From: Haloactinopolyspora alba
GTDB lineage: Bacteria > Actinomycetota > Actinomycetes > Jiangellales > Jiangellaceae
Direction: 5' to 3'
Length of the DNA: 64,000 nucleotides
Assembly: GCF_003014555.1 (NCBI RefSeq)
Contig: NZ_PYGE01000006.1
Coordinates: 1 to 64,000 of the forward strand
The notes beneath the pieces were generated by a model. The model had not been told where the DNA came from, searched no databases, and worked only from the letters and a program-made list of their open reading frames with translations. Both the position numbers and the translations under genes were made by a program. Below are positions 43,635 to 54,222 of the stretch, in pieces (the first letter of the stretch is position 1; the number at the start of each line of letters is the position of its first letter).

Positions 43635-45166
43635 ACGCCGTTCCCACCACGAATCCGCTGCGCGACAAGAGGGACAAGCGGTTACCCCGGATCGCGGGGC
43701 CGTCCGGCCTGGTGATCTTCGGAGTGACCGGCGACCTGGCCCGCAAGAAGTTGATGCCCGCGGTGTACGACCTGGCCAACCGCGGGCTGTTGCCGCCGGG
43801 CTTCTCGCTGGTCGGCTTCGCCCGCCGCGACTGGGCACATCAGGACTTCAGCAAACAGGTCCACGACGCCGTGCGCGAGCACGCCCGCACGCCGTTCCGC
43901 GAGTCGACGTGGCGCCAGCTCGCCGAGGGGTTCCGGTTCGTCTCCGGCGACTTCTCCGACGACGACGCGTTCGACCGGCTCGCCGACACGGTGCGCGAGC
44001 TGGACGAGAAACAGGGCACCGGGGGCAACCACGCCTTCTACCTGTCGATCCCGCCGGCGTTCTTCGACGACGTCTGCAAGCAGCTCGCGCGGTCCGGGCT
44101 GGCCGATCCCGAGGACGAGAACCAGTGGCGCCGCGTCGTCATCGAGAAGCCGTTCGGGCACGATCTGGAAAGCGCCCGCGAGCTGAACGAGACCGTCGAG
44201 GCGATCTTCCCGGCCGACTCGATCTTCCGGATCGACCACTACCTGGGCAAGGAGACCGTCCAGAACATCCTCGCGCTGCGGTTCGCGAACCAGATGTTCG
44301 AGCCGGTCTGGCACGCCCACTACGTCGACCACGTGCAGATCACCATGGCCGAGGACATCGGCATCGAGGGACGTGCCGGGTACTACGACGGTATCGGCGC
44401 GGCCCGTGACGTCATCCAGAACCACCTCCTGCAGCTGCTGGCGCTGGTGGCGATGGAGGAACCGGTGTCGTTCGACCCGGCGGACCTGCGTGCGGAGAAG
44501 GAGAAGGTGCTCTCGGCCGTGCGGCTGCCGCAGGACCTGAGCCTGCACACCGCGCGTGGGCAGTACGCCGCCGGGTGGGCCGGGGGCAACCCGGTGTCCG
44601 GTTTCCTCGACGAGGAGGACATCCCGGACGACTCCACGACCGAGACCTACGCCGCCGTACGCCTGGACATCGACACCCGGCGCTGGGCCGGCGTTCCGTT
44701 CTACCTGCGCACAGGCAAACGCCTGGGGCGGCGGGTCACCGAGGTCGCGATCGTGTTCAAGCGCGCCCCGCACCTGCCGTTCGAGTCCACCGCCACCGAG
44801 GAGCTCGGCGAGAACGCCCTGGTGATCCGGGTACAACCGGACGAGGGTGTCACTCTGCGGTTCGGCTCCAAGGTGCCCGGGACGTCGATGGAGGTCCGCG
44901 ACGTCACCATGGACTTCGGCTACGGGTACTCGTTCACCGAGGAGAGCCCGGAAGCCTACGAGCGGCTCATCCTCGATGTGCTGCTGGGCGACCCGCCGCT
45001 GTTCCCCCGGCACGAGGAGGTCGAGCTGTCGTGGCAGATCCTCGACCCGATCGAGCAGTTCTGGGCGAACAACGGGGCCCCTGAGCAGTACCCCTCCGGC
45101 GGCTGGGGCCCGGAGTCGGCAGACGCCATGCTCGCCCGCGACGGCCGTAGCTGGAGAAGACCATGA
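43631..45166 (+). CDS. zwf: glucose-6-phosphate dehydrogenase
   Basis: This 511-residue enzyme opens the oxidative pentose phosphate pathway. It has the nucleotide-binding loop GVTGDLARKK (31-40) and the substrate motif RIDHYLGKET (200-209, catalytic His in DHYLGK). The rare TTG at 43631 is chosen because it overlaps the pgi stop (TTGA), matching the coupling pattern of the whole operon. The stop overlaps opcA (ATGA). Confidence 0.96.
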   Translation: MNAVPTTNPLRDKRDKRLPRIAGPSGLVIFGVTGDLARKKLMPAVYDLANRGLLPPGFSLVGFARRDWAHQDFSKQVHDAVREHARTPFRESTWRQLAEGFRFVSGDFSDDDAFDRLADTVRELDEKQGTGGNHAFYLSIPPAFFDDVCKQLARSGLADPEDENQWRRVVIEKPFGHDLESARELNETVEAIFPADSIFRIDHYLGKETVQNILALRFANQMFEPVWHAHYVDHVQITMAEDIGIEGRAGYYDGIGAARDVIQNHLLQLLALVAMEEPVSFDPADLRAEKEKVLSAVRLPQDLSLHTARGQYAAGWAGGNPVSGFLDEEDIPDDSTTETYAAVRLDIDTRRWAGVPFYLRTGKRLGRRVTEVAIVFKRAPHLPFESTATEELGENALVIRVQPDEGVTLRFGSKVPGTSMEVRDVTMDFGYGYSFTEESPEAYERLILDVLLGDPPLFPRHEEVELSWQILDPIEQFWANNGAPEQYPSGGWGPESADAMLARDGRSWRRP

Positions 45167-46119
45167 TCATCGACATCCCGTCCACTTCGGCTTCGGACGT
45201 CGCGAAGCGGATGGTGGAGTTGCGCGAGAAGCACGGCGCGGTGGCGCTGGGCCGTGTCCTGACGCTGGTGCTGGTCGTCGACGAGGACGACGCCGAGGAC
45301 GCGATCGCCTCGGCCAACCACGCCAGCCACGAGCATCCGTGCCGCATCATCGCGGTGATCCGCGGGACCTCACGCGGCTCGACCCGCATGGACGCGCAGA
45401 TCCGGGTCGGCGGCGACGCCGGCGCCAGTGAGGTCGTGGCGCTGCGCACGTTCGGGCCGCTGACGGCGCACCCGGTGTCGGTGGTGGTGCCGCTGCTGCT
45501 TCCGGACAATCCGGTGGTCGTGTGGTGGCCGACCGAGGCGCCGGCGGTTCCGGCCGACGATCCGGTCGGCCAGCTCGCGCAGCGCCGGATCACCGACGCG
45601 GCGGCGTGCAAGCGTCCCATCGCCGCGTTGCACGACCGGGTCTCCGGCTACCAGCCCGGCGACACCGACCTGGCGTGGACCCGGCTGACGTTGTGGCGTG
45701 CGCTGCTGGCCGCGGCGCTGGACCAGCCGCCGTACGAGTCGGTCCGGTCGGCCCGGGTGGTCGGCGGGGCGGACAACGCCAGCGCGGACCTGCTGGCCGG
45801 CTGGCTGGCGCTGACGCTGGACTGCCCGGTGACCCGGACCAAGGCCACCGGCGTGGACGGGCTGCTCAGCGTCCGTCTCGACCGCGAGTCCGGGCCGATC
45901 GCGATCGAGCGCCCGGACGAGGAGCTGGCCGTGCTCACCGCGCCCGGCCGGGCGGACCGCCGGGTCGCACTGCCACGGCGCACGGCCGGCGAGTGCCTGG
46001 CCGAGGAGCTGCGGCGGCTGGACCCGGACGACATCTACGGCGAGGTGCTGGTCCAGGGCCTGAGCCGTCAGGAGGAGACCGGCAAGACGACGCGGACGAA
46101 GGCGAAGGCCGGCAGATGA
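45163..46119 (+). CDS. opcA: glucose-6-phosphate dehydrogenase assembly protein OpcA
   Basis: This 318-residue OpcA protein allosterically activates or assembles glucose-6-phosphate dehydrogenase. Typical segments are EHPCRIIAVIRGTSRGSTRM, VVWWPTEAPAVPADDPVG and DRPPYESV-like DQPPYESVRSARVVGGADNA. The basic C-terminal tail (KTTRTKAKAGR) is family-like. It overlaps zwf and pgl by ATGA at both ends. Confidence 0.94.
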   Translation: MIIDIPSTSASDVAKRMVELREKHGAVALGRVLTLVLVVDEDDAEDAIASANHASHEHPCRIIAVIRGTSRGSTRMDAQIRVGGDAGASEVVALRTFGPLTAHPVSVVVPLLLPDNPVVVWWPTEAPAVPADDPVGQLAQRRITDAAACKRPIAALHDRVSGYQPGDTDLAWTRLTLWRALLAAALDQPPYESVRSARVVGGADNASADLLAGWLALTLDCPVTRTKATGVDGLLSVRLDRESGPIAIERPDEELAVLTAPGRADRRVALPRRTAGECLAEELRRLDPDDIYGEVLVQGLSRQEETGKTTRTKAKAGR

Positions 46120-46886
46120 GCGAGCACTCGACGGTCGTCATCCATCGCGACTCCGGCGTGCTGGCCGACGCCGTCGCGGCCCGGCTGATCACGTCCCTGG
46201 TGGACGCGCAGGCACACCAGGGACACGCGTCGGTGGTGCTCACCGGCGGCAGCGTGGGCATCGCCACGCTGCGGGCCGTGGCCGCCTCCCCGGCCCGTGC
46301 CGCCGTCGACTGGTCGGCCGTGGACGTGTGGTGGGGTGATGAGCGGTTCCTGCCGCCGGGCGACCCGGAGCGCAACGAGACCCAGGCACGCGAGGCGCTG
46401 CTGGACCACGTCCCGGTCGACGAGGCGCGGGTGCATCCGATGCCCGCGGAAGGGTCCGGCAGCCCGGAGGAGGGCGCGGAGCGTTACGCCGCGACGCTGG
46501 CCGACTACGTCCGCGCCCACCAGCACACCGGGGCGGCGACGTTCGACGTGCTGCTGCTGGGGGTCGGGCCCGACGGGCACGTCGCCTCGCTGTTCCCCGA
46601 GCAGCCGGCGCTGGACGACGAACGTCCCGTCGTCGCCGTGCACGGGGCGCCGAAGCCGCCGCCGACCCGGATCAGCCTGGGCCTGTCCGCGATCGGGGCC
46701 GCCGACGAGGTGTGGCTGGTCGTCGCCGGCGAGGACAAGGCTCCGGCGGTACGCATGGCACGGGCCGAGGCCGGATCGACGCGGATCCCTGCGTCCGGGG
46801 TGCGCGGTCACCGGGCCACCCGGTGGCTGCTGGACCGCTCCGCCGCCGCGGAACTCCCGGACCAGCACCGCCACGCCTCCCCCTGA
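46116..46886 (+). CDS. pgl: 6-phosphogluconolactonase
   Basis: This 256-residue DevB-type 6-phosphogluconolactonase has LTGGSVGIATLRAVA, VWWGDERFLPPGDPERN (active-site region) and LLLGVGPDGHVASLFP. It hydrolyses the product of Zwf and is the last gene of the operon. The hairpin repeat at 46909-46952 lies about twenty bases beyond its stop and may terminate transcription. Confidence 0.95.
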   Translation: MSEHSTVVIHRDSGVLADAVAARLITSLVDAQAHQGHASVVLTGGSVGIATLRAVAASPARAAVDWSAVDVWWGDERFLPPGDPERNETQAREALLDHVPVDEARVHPMPAEGSGSPEEGAERYAATLADYVRAHQHTGAATFDVLLLGVGPDGHVASLFPEQPALDDERPVVAVHGAPKPPPTRISLGLSAIGAADEVWLVVAGEDKAPAVRMARAEAGSTRIPASGVRGHRATRWLLDRSAAAELPDQHRHASP

Positions 46887-46905
46887 AAATGACCACGTTC
46901 ACCAT

Positions 46906-46970
46906 GGAATTGCATGCGTCACCACCCGTACAGGCCTGGTGACGCATGCAATCGCCTGGTGATGGCGGCG
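46906..46970. repeat. dispersed palindromic repeat, copy 2 (hairpin 46909-46952)
   Basis: The arms attgcatgcgtcacca (46909-46924) and tggtgacgcatgcaat (46937-46952) are a perfect 16-bp stem with a 12-base loop. The whole ~65 bp resembles 96-160. It lies between the convergent pgl and rbpA genes, where it could serve as a bidirectional terminator. Confidence 0.8.
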
Positions 46971-46980
46971 CTTCAAAGCT

Positions 46981-47027
46981 TCAGAGGTTGCGACGCTCCA
47001 GAGCGGAGCCTCAGAGGTTGCGACGCT
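46981..47027. repeat. 17-bp direct repeat duplicating the rbpA 3' end
   Basis: tcagaggttgcgacgct occurs at 46981-46997 and again at 47011-47027, exactly 30 bases apart. The second copy is the last codons and stop of rbpA. The extra copy downstream looks like a partial tandem duplication of the gene end. Confidence 0.85.
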
Positions 47028-47358
47028 GACGCAGCGCCTGCAGCGCCTCCTCGAGCAGCGCGGCGCCGTCCTCGTCGCTGCGGCGCTCTTTCACGTACGC
47101 GAGGTGCGACTTGTACGGCTCGACCCTGGGGGCGGTCGGCGGGTGCTCGCGATCCTGGCTGGCCGGCAGCCCGCACCGGACGCAGTCCCACGAGTCCGGG
47201 ATCTCGGCGTCGGCCGCGAAGCTCGGCGCGCTCTCGTGGCCGTGCTCACAGAAGTAGCTGACCCTGCGCCGGGGCGCAGTGTCGCCGCGCTCGGCCTCAC
47301 CCATCGGCCCCGCTCCTACGCGACTGCCACGGATTGCATTGCCACCAGCACCGACCAC
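47011..47358 (-). CDS. rbpA: RNA polymerase-binding protein RbpA
   Basis: This 115-residue RbpA is an actinobacterial transcription factor that binds RNA polymerase and the principal sigma factor to stabilise promoter opening. The N-terminal AIRGSRVGAG and the core VSYFCEHGHESAPSFAADAE, then IPDSWDCVRCGLPA, fit the family; the CEHGH and CVRCG pairs could bind zinc. A C-terminal sigma-interacting helix follows (VKERRSDEDGAALLEEALQA). The GTG at 47358 has AGGAG about seven bases upstream. It follows secG closely on the same strand. Confidence 0.93.
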   Translation of the reverse strand: MVGAGGNAIRGSRVGAGPMGEAERGDTAPRRRVSYFCEHGHESAPSFAADAEIPDSWDCVRCGLPASQDREHPPTAPRVEPYKSHLAYVKERRSDEDGAALLEEALQALRQRRNL

Positions 47359-47379
47359 TACGAGTCTCCTCTGTCCGGC

Positions 47380-47610
47380 CTATCCGGCGCGGAGTAGTCC
47401 GAGCGCGACGATCGCGGCGGCCCAGAGCAGGCCGAGCGCGACGGTGAGCCGGTCGAGATTCCGCTCGGCCACCGAGGACCCGCCCAGCGACGACGACACC
47501 CCGCCACCGAACATGTCGGACAGGCCGCCGCCTTTGCCCTTGTGCATCAGCACCAGCAGGATCAGCAGCAGGCTGGTGATGACGAGCAGGATAGAGAATG
47601 CCAGTTCCAC
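47380..47610 (-). CDS. secG: preprotein translocase subunit SecG
   Basis: This 76-residue protein has two membrane helices (about 4-21 and 55-73) flanking the conserved MHKGKGGGLSDMFGGG loop of SecG. It enhances SecYEG translocation. It is the usual gene after tpiA in actinobacteria. It starts with GTG 47610. Confidence 0.94.
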   Translation of the reverse strand: MELAFSILLVITSLLLILLVLMHKGKGGGLSDMFGGGVSSSLGGSSVAERNLDRLTVALGLLWAAAIVALGLLRAG

Positions 47611-47644
47611 GGTGGTCAGCCTTGTCCTTCCAGATCGGCCACGG

Positions 47645-47668
47645 CCCGCGCACCCCGTGGTGCGCGGG
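47645..47668 (-). terminator. intercistronic hairpin between tpiA and secG
   Basis: A 10-bp perfect stem (cccgcgcacc at 47645-47654, ggtgcgcggg at 47659-47668) has a four-base loop and no T-run. It lies in the 132-base gap between tpiA and secG and may partially terminate or stabilise the upstream mRNA. Confidence 0.5.
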
Positions 47669-47742
47669 TCAAGCCTACGTTCTCTTGCCCGTCGGACCGA
47701 ATGATACCGGTGTACGAGCGATGATCACAGGGGGTGAGGCTG

Positions 47743-48528
<786 letters not shown>

Positions 48529-48553
48529 TCGTGTCCTTCCCGATCAACAGCCG

Positions 48554-48580
48554 ACGGGCCGCCGCCCGGCGGCGGCCCGT
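48554..48580 (-). terminator. intercistronic hairpin between pgk and tpiA
   Basis: An 11-bp perfect stem (acgggccgccg at 48554-48564, cggcggcccgt at 48570-48580) has a five-base loop and no T-run. Pgk and tpiA are 66 bases apart; the hairpin fills the middle and may tune relative expression of the two genes. Confidence 0.5.
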
Positions 48581-48594
48581 CCGCTCACGTCAGC

Positions 48595-49785
48595 TCAATC
48601 GTCGAGCACCGTCAGTCCCGGCAGCGACTTGCCCTCGAGCAACTCGAGGGACGCCCCGCCGCCGGTGGAGATGTGCGTGAAAGCGTCCTCGTCGAGTCCG
48701 AGCTGACGCACCGCCGCCGCGGAGTCGCCCCCGCCCACGACGCTGGTCCCCTCGACCTGCGAGACGGCCACGGCCACCTCGCGCGTCCCGGCGGCGAACG
48801 GCGCCACCTCGAACACGCCCATCGGGCCGTTCCACACGACCGTCCGCGCGTCGGCGAGCTTGCCCCGGAACAGGTCGACCGACGCCGGCCCGATGTCGAG
48901 GCCCTTGCGGTCCTGCGGGATGGCCGTGGCCTGGACGACGTCGGTCACGGCGTCCTCGGCGATGTCCTCGGCGACGACGACGTCGACCGGCAGGACCAGC
49001 TCGACGCCGGCCTCGGCCGCACGGGCCAGGTACCCCTTGACGGTGTCGACCTGGTCGGCCTCGAGCAGGGACCCGCCGACCCCGTAACCCTGCGCGGCCA
49101 GGAAGGTGAACGCCATGCCACCGCCGATGAGCAGCCTGTCGACGGTGTCGATCAGGTTGTCGATGACACCCAGCTTGTCCGACACCTTCGAACCACCCAG
49201 CACGACCACGTAGGGCCGCTCCGGGGCGTCGAGCACCTTCGAGAACGCCTCGACCTCGGCCGCCACCAGGCCTCCGGCAGCGTGCGGCAGCCGCTGGGCG
49301 ATGTCGTAGACACTCGCCTGCTTGCGGTGCACCACACCGAAACCGTCGGAGACGAACACGTCGGCCAGCGCCGCCAGGTCGGCGGCCATCGAGCCCCGCT
49401 CGGCGTCGTCCTTGCTGGTCTCACGCGGATCGAAGCGCAGGTTCTCGAGCATCGCGACGTCGCCGTCGGACAACGCGGCCACGGCCTTCTGCGCGCCCTC
49501 ACCGACGGTGTCGGCGGCCAAGCCCACCTGCTGGCCCAGCAGCTCGCTCAGCCGTCGCGCGACCGGCGCCAGCGAGTACTTGGCGTCCGGCACGCCCTTC
49601 GGCCGGCCGAGGTGGGCCGTGACGATCACACGCGCACCGGCCTCGGTCAGCCGCCGGATGGTCGGCACGGACGCTTTGACGCGGCCGTCGTCGGTGATCG
49701 TGTCGCCGTCGAGAGGCACGTTGAGGTCCGCACGGACCAGCACCCGCCGGCCGCGCAGGTCCCCCAGGTCGCCGATGCCCTTCAT
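48595..49785 (-). CDS. pgk: phosphoglycerate kinase
   Basis: This 396-residue kinase has [10 protein letters not shown] (substrate loop), [16 protein letters not shown] and the nucleotide site [16 protein letters not shown], then [15 protein letters not shown]. The ATG at 49785 has GGAG eight bases upstream; a GTG at 49809 overlapping the gap stop (GTGA) would add eight residues. It acts directly after the upstream gap gene in glycolysis. Confidence 0.96.
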   Translation of the reverse strand: MKGIGDLGDLRGRRVLVRADLNVPLDGDTITDDGRVKASVPTIRRLTEAGARVIVTAHLGRPKGVPDAKYSLAPVARRLSELLGQQVGLAADTVGEGAQKAVAALSDGDVAMLENLRFDPRETSKDDAERGSMAADLAALADVFVSDGFGVVHRKQASVYDIAQRLPHAAGGLVAAEVEAFSKVLDAPERPYVVVLGGSKVSDKLGVIDNLIDTVDRLLIGGGMAFTFLAAQGYGVGGSLLEADQVDTVKGYLARAAEAGVELVLPVDVVVAEDIAEDAVTDVVQATAIPQDRKGLDIGPASVDLFRGKLADARTVVWNGPMGVFEVAPFAAGTREVAVAVSQVEGTSVVGGGDSAAAVRQLGLDEDAFTHISTGGGASLELLEGKSLPGLTVLDD

Positions 49786-49805
49786 CGCCGTGGCTCCGAC
49801 CCCGC

Positions 49806-50867
<1,062 letters not shown>

Positions 50868-51018
50868 TCAACGCCCAGGCCGCGAGTCGGCTGGTCGTCC
50901 CACCCCGTCGTGGTGACCCACTCGGAAACACTATGGCATCACCGCCGACAAGTGGTACCGCGCCTGCCGTCGCAGGGCAACACCGCCGTCACACGGTCGG
51001 CACACGCCGCGGTCAGCG

Positions 51019-51048
51019 GCCGTGACCGGCCCTCGACCGGCTCACGGC
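51019..51048 (-). terminator. hairpin overlapping the whiA stop codon
   Basis: gccgtga (51019-51025) pairs with tcacggc (51042-51048), extended by ccgg/ccgg inside with one bulged base. The 3' arm holds the whiA stop. It separates the uvrC-whiA transcript from gap and probably terminates the former. Confidence 0.45.
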
Positions 51049-52022
51049 GCGAGCATGTCCGGCGTGAGATTGGCGTCGGTGCCCGGCAGGCCCTCGTCGG
51101 ACGCCTTGCGGTCGGCCATCGCGAGCAGCCGGCGGATCCGGCCCGCGACCGCGTCCTTCGTCATCGGCGGGTCCGACAGTTGCCCGAGCTCCTCGAGACT
51201 CGCCTGTTTGTTCTGCAGCCGCAGCTCGCCGGCGACGCGCAGGTGGTCGGGCACCTCGTCACCGAGGATCTGCAGTGCCCGCTCGACGCGCGCGCCGGCG
51301 GCCACCGCCGCCCGTGCGGAGCGCCGCAGGTTGGCGTCGTCGAAGTTGGCCAGCCGGTTCGCGGTGGCCCGGACCTCGCGGCGCATCCGGCGCTCCTCCC
51401 ACGCCAGCACGCTGTCGTGGGCGCCGAGACGGGTCAACAGCGCGCCGATGGCATCGCCGTCGCGCACCACCACCCGGTCGATGCCGCGCACGTCACGCGC
51501 CTTGGCCTGAATCTCGAGCCTGCGGGCCGCGCCCACGAGCGCCAGAGCTGCCTCCGGTCCCGGGCACGTCACCTCCAGCGCCGACGAGCGGCCCGGCTCG
51601 GTCAGCGACCCGTGGGCGAGGAACGCGCCGCGCCACGCCGCCTCCGCGTCGTGCTCGGCGCCGTTCACGACCTGTGGCGGCAGCCCGCGGACCGGCCGCC
51701 CGCCGCCGTCGACGAGACCCGTCTGGCGGGCCAGCCGCTCGCCGTCACGCACCACCCGCACGACGTACCGGCTGCCCTTGCGCAGCCCGCCCGCCGAGAC
51801 CATGGCCAGGTCGCTGTCGTGGCCGAACACCTCAGCTATGTCGCGCCGCAGCCTCCGGGCCGCGACCCCCGTATCCAGCTCGGCCTCGATGACGATCTTT
51901 CCACTGACGATGTGCAGGCCGCCGCCGAACCTGAGCAGCGACGACACTTCCGCTTTGCGGCAGCATGTCTTGGTGACCTCGAGGCGAGCCAGCTCGTCCT
52001 TCACGGATGCGGTCATCGCCAT
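51042..52022 (-). CDS. whiA: sporulation/cell-division regulator WhiA
   Basis: This 326-residue WhiA has an N-terminal LAGLIDADG-homing-endonuclease-like part ([38 protein letters not shown]) and a C-terminal helix-turn-helix ([28 protein letters not shown]). In actinomycetes it co-regulates septation genes. Start 52022 ([11 protein letters not shown]) matches the family, and the longer frame is rejected. A 186-base gap with an inverted repeat separates it from yvcK, to which it is often directly adjacent. Confidence 0.95.
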   Translation of the reverse strand: MAMTASVKDELARLEVTKTCCRKAEVSSLLRFGGGLHIVSGKIVIEAELDTGVAARRLRRDIAEVFGHDSDLAMVSAGGLRKGSRYVVRVVRDGERLARQTGLVDGGGRPVRGLPPQVVNGAEHDAEAAWRGAFLAHGSLTEPGRSSALEVTCPGPEAALALVGAARRLEIQAKARDVRGIDRVVVRDGDAIGALLTRLGAHDSVLAWEERRMRREVRATANRLANFDDANLRRSARAAVAAGARVERALQILGDEVPDHLRVAGELRLQNKQASLEELGQLSDPPMTKDAVAGRIRRLLAMADRKASDEGLPGTDANLTPDMLAP

Positions 52023-52066
52023 GGCTCGATCCTGCCACACGGTCGGGAGTGGTGTTGCCGGGCGGA

Positions 52067-52199
52067 GCCGTTCCCGCCCGCGGCCAACGCCAGGTAGCGA
52101 GGTTGCGCCGCGTGTGGGGCCGTTCAGGGTTCGGACGGGCATCGGCGAGCGAGGGACGAGTGAGCCGCGGGCGGGAACGGCCCCACACGGGGCGCAACC
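52067..52199. repeat. composite inverted repeat between yvcK and whiA
   Basis: Two left elements, 52067-52084 (gccgttcccgcccgcggc) and 52101-52125 (starting ggttgcgccg), both have reverse complements on the right, at 52164-52181 and 52175-52199. The first pair is perfect over 18 bases and the second matches at 24 of 25. The right copies overlap by seven bases. Pairing either left element with the right arm gives alternative hairpins, so the structure could switch. Confidence 0.75.
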
Positions 52200-52208
52200 G
52201 CACAACTC

Positions 52209-53237
52209 TCAGCGCCAGGGGGCGATGGCGTCACGGCCGAGGATGCGGGCGAACACCCGGCCGAGCCGCTCCGGGTCGTGCCGTCCGGTGCCGTCGTGCG
52301 CGCCCACGTCGGCCACCACCAGCTCGCCGCCCATCTCGCCGGCGATGCGGCGCAGCAGCTTCTCGTCCGGGGACGACGCCCGCTCGGCGATCACGAGGTC
52401 GACCGGCAGCTCGGGCGCGTAGGCGCCCAGCACCTCGAGGTGCATCTCGGGGGTGAAGCCGGTGGTCTCGCCACCCTCCTCGGAGAGGTTCAGCGTCACC
52501 GCCACCCTCGCCCGCGTCTCGACGAGCGCGGCGCGCAGCTCCGGCACCATCAGGTGCGGGATGACGCTGGTGAACCACGAGCCCGGTCCCAGCACCACCC
52601 AGTCGGCGTCGGCGATGGCTTCGAGCGCCTCCGGACACGCCGGCGGGCTCTCGGGAACCAGCCGCACCGCGACGACGTCGCCCTGCACCGTCGCCACGGC
52701 GTGCTGGCCGGAGACGGTGCTGAGGACGCGGTGGCCGTCGGCGCCGCGGTCGGCGCTGCCCACGATCGCCTCGATGTCCATCGGGACCAACGACATGGGC
52801 AGCACCCGGCCCTGCGCGCCCAGCAGGCGCGCGACCCAGTCGAGACCCTCGACATGCCCGTCCAGCAGCTCCCACAACGCGACGATGAGCAGGTTGCCGG
52901 CGGCATGGTTGTGCAGCTCGCCACCGCTGGCGAACCGGTGCTGGAGCACGCGCGCCCAGGTACGGCCCCAGTCGTCGTCGCCGCACAGGGCCGCCAGCGC
53001 CATCCGCAGATCGCCGGGCGGCAGCACGCCCAGCTCGCCACGGAGCCGGCCGCTGGAGCCGCCGTCGTCGGCGACCGTCACCACCGCCGTCAGCCGGCCG
53101 GCCATGCGGCGCAGCGCCGACAACGAGGCCGCCAGACCGTGTCCGCCGCCGAGCGCGACGACCTTCGGACCGGCCAGCCCGGACGGGTGCGGCCGTCCCG
53201 CGACGGTGACCGCCGGCGCCGGCGGCAGCTCACTCAT
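52209..53237 (-). CDS. yvcK: YvcK/CofD-like protein (gluconeogenesis factor)
   Basis: This 342-residue CofD-fold protein of the YvcK type has VVALGGGHGLAASLSALRR, TVADDGGSSGRLR and LGPGSWFTSVIPHL, motifs that bind UDP-sugars in the family. YvcK is needed for normal cell shape and growth on gluconeogenic carbon. It lies between rapZ (25-base gap) and whiA in the conserved rapZ-yvcK-whiA order. Confidence 0.93.
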   Translation of the reverse strand: MSELPPAPAVTVAGRPHPSGLAGPKVVALGGGHGLAASLSALRRMAGRLTAVVTVADDGGSSGRLRGELGVLPPGDLRMALAALCGDDDWGRTWARVLQHRFASGGELHNHAAGNLLIVALWELLDGHVEGLDWVARLLGAQGRVLPMSLVPMDIEAIVGSADRGADGHRVLSTVSGQHAVATVQGDVVAVRLVPESPPACPEALEAIADADWVVLGPGSWFTSVIPHLMVPELRAALVETRARVAVTLNLSEEGGETTGFTPEMHLEVLGAYAPELPVDLVIAERASSPDEKLLRRIAGEMGGELVVADVGAHDGTGRHDPERLGRVFARILGRDAIAPWR

Positions 53238-53262
53238 CCCTGCCTGCTCATTCGCTGTTCGC

Positions 53263-54144
53263 TCACTCCCGGCCGAGGTCGCGGTGGACGACCAAGGTCT
53301 CGATGCCCTGTTTCCGCAGTCGCTGCGCCAGTGCCTCGGTCATCGCGACACTCCGGTGCTTGCCGCCGGTGCAGCCGATGCCGACCGTGACGAACCGTTT
53401 GCCCTCACGCAGGTAACCCTGCGAGACCATACCCACAAGATCGTCGTAGTGGTTCAGGAACTCCTCGGCGCCCGGCTGTGTCAGCACGTAGTCGCTCACT
53501 TCGGCGTCCCGGCCGTTCAACGTGCGCAGATGCGGCACCCAGTGCGGGTTGGGCAGGAACCGCATGTCCGCGACCATGTCCGCGTCGACCGGCAGCCCGT
53601 ACTTGAAACCGAACGAGACGACGATCGCGCGCAGCCCGACCTCGGGCCCGGAGAACGCCGCTCGCACCCGTTCGGCCAGCTCGTGCACGTTGAGCAGGGA
53701 GGTGTCGACGACGGTGTCCGCCGCCGCGCGCAACGACGCGAGCTCCTCGCGCTCGCGTTCGATGGCCTCGAGCACACGCCCGCCCGCCTGCAGCGGATGC
53801 GGCCGCCGCGCCGACTCGAACCGGCGGACCAGGGACTCGTCGCCGGCCTCGAGGAACAGCACCGTGGGCCGGATGCCGTGCTCACCGAGGCGGTCGAGAG
53901 CACCGCGTAGCTCGCCGAAGAACACGCCGCCGCGCACGTCGGCGACCACCGCCACCCGGCGCAGGTCCGTGCGGTCGGTGACGGTCGTGACCAGATCCAT
54001 CAGCAGCGACGGCGGCAGGTTGTCGACCACGAACCAGCCGAGATCGTCCAGCGCGGCCGTCGCCGCCGTCTTCCCGGCACCGGACATCCCGGTGACCAGC
54101 AGCAGCTCCGGCGACTCGGCCCCGGCGTGTTCACCACTGCTCAT
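53263..54144 (-). CDS. rapZ: RNase adapter protein RapZ
   Basis: This 293-residue P-loop protein has Walker A GMSGAGKT (19-26) and the C-terminal domain GIGCTGGKHRSVAMTEALAQ. RapZ binds nucleotide and, in proteobacteria, GlmZ/GlmY small RNAs; its actinobacterial role is less clear. The ATG is at 54144. It is followed by yvcK and whiA and preceded by uvrC, the usual cluster. Confidence 0.94.
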   Translation of the reverse strand: MSSGEHAGAESPELLLVTGMSGAGKTAATAALDDLGWFVVDNLPPSLLMDLVTTVTDRTDLRRVAVVADVRGGVFFGELRGALDRLGEHGIRPTVLFLEAGDESLVRRFESARRPHPLQAGGRVLEAIEREREELASLRAAADTVVDTSLLNVHELAERVRAAFSGPEVGLRAIVVSFGFKYGLPVDADMVADMRFLPNPHWVPHLRTLNGRDAEVSDYVLTQPGAEEFLNHYDDLVGMVSQGYLREGKRFVTVGIGCTGGKHRSVAMTEALAQRLRKQGIETLVVHRDLGRE

Positions 54145-54222
54145 GTGAATCGTGTCCCCCTTCGGTGTGCCGTGCTCCCCGTGACCCGCCGCACCGGATC
54201 GGTGTGTGGCCGGCGGTGACGC

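Noticed and set aside
41766-43838. Open frame of 690 codons antisense to pgi
   Set aside because: Arg/Gly/Pro/His-rich shadow translation, no family resemblance, and the opposite strand encodes intact pgi.
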